DNA from: Burkholderiales bacterium 39-55-53
GTDB lineage: Bacteria > Pseudomonadota > Gammaproteobacteria > Burkholderiales > Burkholderiaceae_C
Assembly: GCA_002282445.1 (NCBI GenBank)
Contig: NCJK01000008.1
Location: 1 to 37,816 of the forward strand
Direction: 5' to 3'
Length of the DNA stretch: 37,816 nt
Of this stretch, positions 35,808-37,816 are shown in pieces (within the stretch, counting starts at the first letter, position 1; each line of letters starts with the position of its first letter). The translations under genes and the position numbers were made by a program. The notes under the pieces were generated by a model, which had not been told where the DNA came from, did not search any database, and was given only the letters and a program-made list of their open reading frames with translations.

Positions 35808-36212
35808 ATGTTCCGCACCCTCCTGAAATCGAAGATCCACCGCGTTGCAACCACTCAGTGCGAATTGCACTATGAGGGCTCTTGCGCCATCGACGAAAAC
35901 CTGCTGGACGCTGCCAACATTTGTGAGAACGAACAAGTCCACATCTGGAACATCAACAACGGCGAACGCTTCATCACCTACGCCATCAAAGGCGAGCGTG
36001 GCTCAGGCATGATTTCTGTGAATGGTTCAGCCGCACGCCGCGCCAGCGTGGGTGACTTGTTGATCATTGCGTCATTCGCACAAGTGGCGGAAGCTGATGT
36101 GGTTAAGCATGAACCTCAGTTGGTGTTTGTGGATGAGCACAACCAACAGGTAGGTTGGCGCCACCATGTGCCTACTCAGGCTGCGCCTGGGCATGGCACG
36201 GATGAGTGCTGA
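35808..36212 (+). CDS. panD: Aspartate 1-decarboxylase precursor
   Basis: PanD makes beta-alanine from aspartate for pantothenate and CoA synthesis. The 134-residue pro-enzyme has the self-cleavage site Gly24-Ser25 in YEGSCAID, from which the pyruvoyl group arises, plus Lys9, Arg54 and Tyr58 (NGERFITY). The short tail after residue 115 ([16 protein letters not shown]) is not conserved. Whether a separate PanM/PanZ activator is needed cannot be told. It stands alone, converging end-to-end on the FlaG-like gene. Confidence 0.97.
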   Translation: MFRTLLKSKIHRVATTQCELHYEGSCAIDENLLDAANICENEQVHIWNINNGERFITYAIKGERGSGMISVNGSAARRASVGDLLIIASFAQVAEADVVKHEPQLVFVDEHNQQVGWRHHVPTQAAPGHGTDEC

Positions 36213-36602
36213 TTAAGCAGCGGTATCGACGTACGCGCCTTTGAAACCGTGCTGGCCGTAGGCCATTGCTTTGTAGTCTTTGAATTTCAGCTCGCGGATT
36301 AAATCGCCCGTCTGCTGTTGCTCTACTTTGACCGACAGTTCGGCCAGCTTCTTGTTGTATGAAATATCAAGCGAGTTCACATCAGCCGCTTGCTTGGCGC
36401 GTTCAGCGATTTGCGCCTCAATCGCCTTGATATTGGCCAGCATGTCTGGCTTTTCTTTTTGCTTGACGTCTAGCGCGTTCTTCGACACACCCGCCACTTG
36501 TGGCGCAGGCTCACCAGCCACCTTGTTGGGCCGCGCAGACACTTGCGCCGACATGCTCGCCGCAGTGGGGACATTGACTGAAGTGACGCTGATGGTGTTC
36601 AT
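36213..36602 (-). CDS. Small FlaG-like protein
   Basis: The 129-residue soluble product has a Ser/Thr/Ala-rich, probably disordered N-terminus (1-45), a helical middle (about 47-80, KPDMLANIKAIEAQIAERAK) and a C-terminal part LDISYNKKLAELSVKVEQQQ followed by TGDLIRELKFKDYKAMAY. That last part resembles the FlaG C-terminal pattern (LxFxxDxxxxxxxVkVvDxxTGEVIRxIP). FlaG affects flagellar filament length, but no flagellar gene is nearby. AAAGGAG 9 bases before the ATG supports a real gene. Its stop abuts that of panD, and it lies downstream of the phasin terminator. A conserved hypothetical protein is the alternative. Confidence 0.55.
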   Translation of the reverse strand: MNTISVTSVNVPTAASMSAQVSARPNKVAGEPAPQVAGVSKNALDVKQKEKPDMLANIKAIEAQIAERAKQAADVNSLDISYNKKLAELSVKVEQQQTGDLIRELKFKDYKAMAYGQHGFKGAYVDTAA

Positions 36603-36675
36603 TGAGAAAGTCTCCTTTCAACATCGACACTATAAATCGGTCCGCTTTTGCCCTGCAAGGCTTAAGGCATTACGC

Positions 36676-36712
36676 AAAAAAGCCGCCATGCATTTGCTGC
36701 ATGGCGGCTTTT
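36676..36712 (-). terminator. Terminator downstream of the phasin gene
   Basis: AGCCGCCATGCA and TGCATGGCGGCT form perfect 12-base arms around a 5-base loop. On the minus strand a run of T residues follows (A-run at 36676-36681). It starts about 17 bases after the phasin stop. A shorter T-run on the plus side gives weak reverse activity. Confidence 0.88.
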
Positions 36713-36728
36713 GCGAAAGCGCGTGTGA

Positions 36729-37277
36729 TTAAGCGCGTGCTTTGCGGCGTACAGGTGCTTTGGCAGCGGCTTTAGGGGCGTGCTCTTTCAACTTGGCAAT
36801 GCCTTCTTGTGCCAATTCGGCTGTTTTCTTGGCGTTTTTGCGTGCTTCAGCCAATGCTTTGTTGCTGGCTTCCACAGCGGCCTTGACTGCTGCAACGGCA
36901 GCTTCTGAACCTTCTGGGGCTTGCTTCAAGTTGTCGTTGATGGCTTTGTTGGCGGCAGCGTGCGCTTGGTCAAAGTGGCCTTCGGCAAAAGCAGTGGCTT
37001 CGGCTTGGAACTCTTGGCTCAATTCAAACGCAGTGGCGGCAAAACCAGCCAAGCTTTTGACAGAGTTTTCCAATTGCGACTTGAACAACTCGATGGCTGC
37101 GGCTGGGTCTTTGACTTCCATCACTGCAGCCAATTGCTCTTGAGCCAACTCTGCGCTGACTTTGGCTTGTTCCATGGCCAACTCTGTGGCGCGTTCAACT
37201 TGGCTGAACGACATATTGGCCAATTCCAAAGCTGCTGCGATCGATGCATCAACTTGAGGTTTGATTTGGTTTTGCAT
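36729..37277 (-). CDS. Phasin family protein
   Basis: Phasins coat polyhydroxyalkanoate granules. The 182-residue product begins MQNQIKPQVDASIAAALELA and is almost entirely helical and rich in Ala, Glu and Lys, with a phasin_2 core (about 10-120: LANMSFSQVERATELAMEQA, then the ELFKSQLENSVKSLAGFA block). A lysine/alanine/proline tail (KAAAKAPVRRKARA) resembles histone H1-like or granule/DNA-binding phasin tails. The ATG at 37277 has AAGGA upstream; a longer in-frame start is less likely. It ends at a strong terminator. No PHA synthase is in the window. Confidence 0.9.
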   Translation of the reverse strand: MQNQIKPQVDASIAAALELANMSFSQVERATELAMEQAKVSAELAQEQLAAVMEVKDPAAAIELFKSQLENSVKSLAGFAATAFELSQEFQAEATAFAEGHFDQAHAAANKAINDNLKQAPEGSEAAVAAVKAAVEASNKALAEARKNAKKTAELAQEGIAKLKEHAPKAAAKAPVRRKARA

Positions 37278-37357
37278 TTTTAATCCTTTAAAAAAATAAA
37301 TTCGATGGATTGATGGTATCGACGTATTTTTGAAAATCAAACCATAACGTGTACTTT

Positions 37358-37395
37358 AGAGCTAGCTCTCTACACCAAGACTAACCGCGACTAAC
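37358..37395. promoter_or_regulatory. Phasin upstream region: palindrome and direct repeat
   Basis: A 12-base perfect palindrome (AGAGCTAGCTCT, 37358-37369) is followed by a direct repeat GACTAAC (37379-37385 and 37389-37395, 10-base period). Both lie 80-120 bases upstream of the phasin ATG, where a regulator such as PhaR might act. No promoter hexamers at good spacing were identified. Confidence 0.25.
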
Positions 37396-37484
37396 TTTGT
37401 CCAAAACGACTTACATGCGTATGTCCCGAATGACGCCACTCACAGCCTTGGATATTCTTGTTACACGTCAATAAGGTGTCTATC

Positions 37485-37694
37485 GTGCGTCGCGTCCAAC
37501 AGTTTTTCAGTTTCAGTCTCAAAGCCAGCTTGGTCCTCGTGGCCTTTGGCGAAGCTGCGCTGATTTATCTGAGCGATTTTTCTGGCTACATGTTCGACGT
37601 GGTCATTTTGACCATGGCACTTGTCATGACGGTGTACTGCTTTGTGCGAGCCATACGCAACTACTCAGATGATGTGAAAAAGCTAGGCCTTTAA
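37485..37694 (+). CDS. Small two-segment membrane protein, unknown function
   Basis: The 69-residue product, counted from a GTG at 37485 with AAGG 8 bases upstream, begins (M)RRVQQFFSFSLKASL. It has two hydrophobic segments (about 11-28 and 37-57), joined by LSDFSGYMFD, and a charged C-terminus. An in-frame TTG at 37458 would add nine residues. I do not recognise the family. It is 29 bases upstream of the metallo-hydrolase gene and may be cotranscribed with it. Confidence 0.55.
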   Translation: MRRVQQFFSFSLKASLVLVAFGEAALIYLSDFSGYMFDVVILTMALVMTVYCFVRAIRNYSDDVKKLGL

Positions 37695-37723
37695 ATCCCT
37701 GCTTTCAGGCTACCATTTGCTGC

Positions 37724-37816
37724 ATGCTGCAGTACGAAACCGTTCCCGTTACCCCGTTCCAACAAAACTGTTCCATCGTGTGGTGCGATGAAACCATGAA
37801 AGCCGCCATCATCGAC
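37724..37816 (+). CDS. Metallo-beta-lactamase-fold hydrolase, N-terminal part (cut by window edge)
   Basis: Only 31 codons are visible. They begin MLQYETVPVTPFQQNCSIVW and continue to KAAIID at the window end. The PVTPFQQNC start and the AAIID strand, after which DPGGD would be expected, match YcbL/GloB2-like MBL hydrolases, including type II glyoxalase-like enzymes. The zinc motif HxHxDH lies beyond the window. The start ATG lacks a strong ribosome site. Confidence 0.8.
   Translation, partial: MLQYETVPVTPFQQNCSIVWCDETMKAAIID

Overview
The window looks like a chromosomal segment of a betaproteobacterium, most probably a Comamonadaceae member (Burkholderiales). The evidence is the rpsL-rpsG-fusA-tuf order, mreBCD-mrdA next to a divergent gatCAB operon, a tripartite tricarboxylate (Tct) transporter with a Bug-type binding protein, and a phasin. 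The genus cannot be fixed from this sequence. Most genes are core housekeeping. No tRNA, rRNA, CRISPR array, integrase or transposase was seen.

Layout. 1-3.7 kb (minus): the str operon, from a good sigma-70 promoter through rpsL, rpsG and fusA into a truncated tuf. 3.7-7.4 kb (minus): hemJ, a VanZ-type membrane protein, a thioredoxin-like 2Fe-2S protein, an alpha/beta hydrolase and a D-Ala-D-Ala carboxypeptidase, closely spaced. 7.45-7.62 kb (minus): a structured, terminator-ended non-coding segment between hemJ and divergent hemB, a candidate small RNA with 6S-like architecture. 7.6-15.9 kb: hemB, a dienelactone hydrolase, an SDR, a LysR regulator divergent from mmsA, a GMC flavoprotein and a TSUP permease. 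Between mmsA and the GMC gene are two hairpin elements that share a 42-nt core in opposite orientation but have unrelated, self-complementary arms. 16-20.6 kb (minus): the cell-shape cluster mreB-mreC-mreD-mrdA. 20.6-23.9 kb (plus): gatC-gatA-gatB. 24-25.5 kb: pyrE and divergent xthA. 25.5-32 kb (minus): MAPEG protein, AbrB-family membrane protein, tctD-tctE two-component system and tctC-tctB-tctA, in a block visibly poorer in G+C than its neighbours. 32-37.8 kb: AraC regulator divergent from a peroxiredoxin-like gene, AEC transporter, HI0933-type flavoprotein, panD, a FlaG-like small protein, a phasin, a small membrane protein and the start of a metallo-beta-lactamase-fold hydrolase.

Functional links. 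HemB and HemJ are an early and a late enzyme of haem synthesis. MreBCD and PBP2 form the elongation machinery. GatCAB makes Gln-tRNA and/or Asn-tRNA by transamidation. TctDE probably senses a carboxylate and switches on tctCBA; the tctC promoter carries tandem 9-bp repeats at 11-bp period, as expected for an OmpR-type regulator. The LysR-mmsA spacer holds a perfect 24-nt palindrome placed near -65 of a predicted mmsA promoter.

The least explained signal is the pair of hairpin elements at 12.90-13.16 kb, followed by the structured RNA at 7.45-7.62 kb. All assignments come from reading the sequence and family knowledge; no database search was run.
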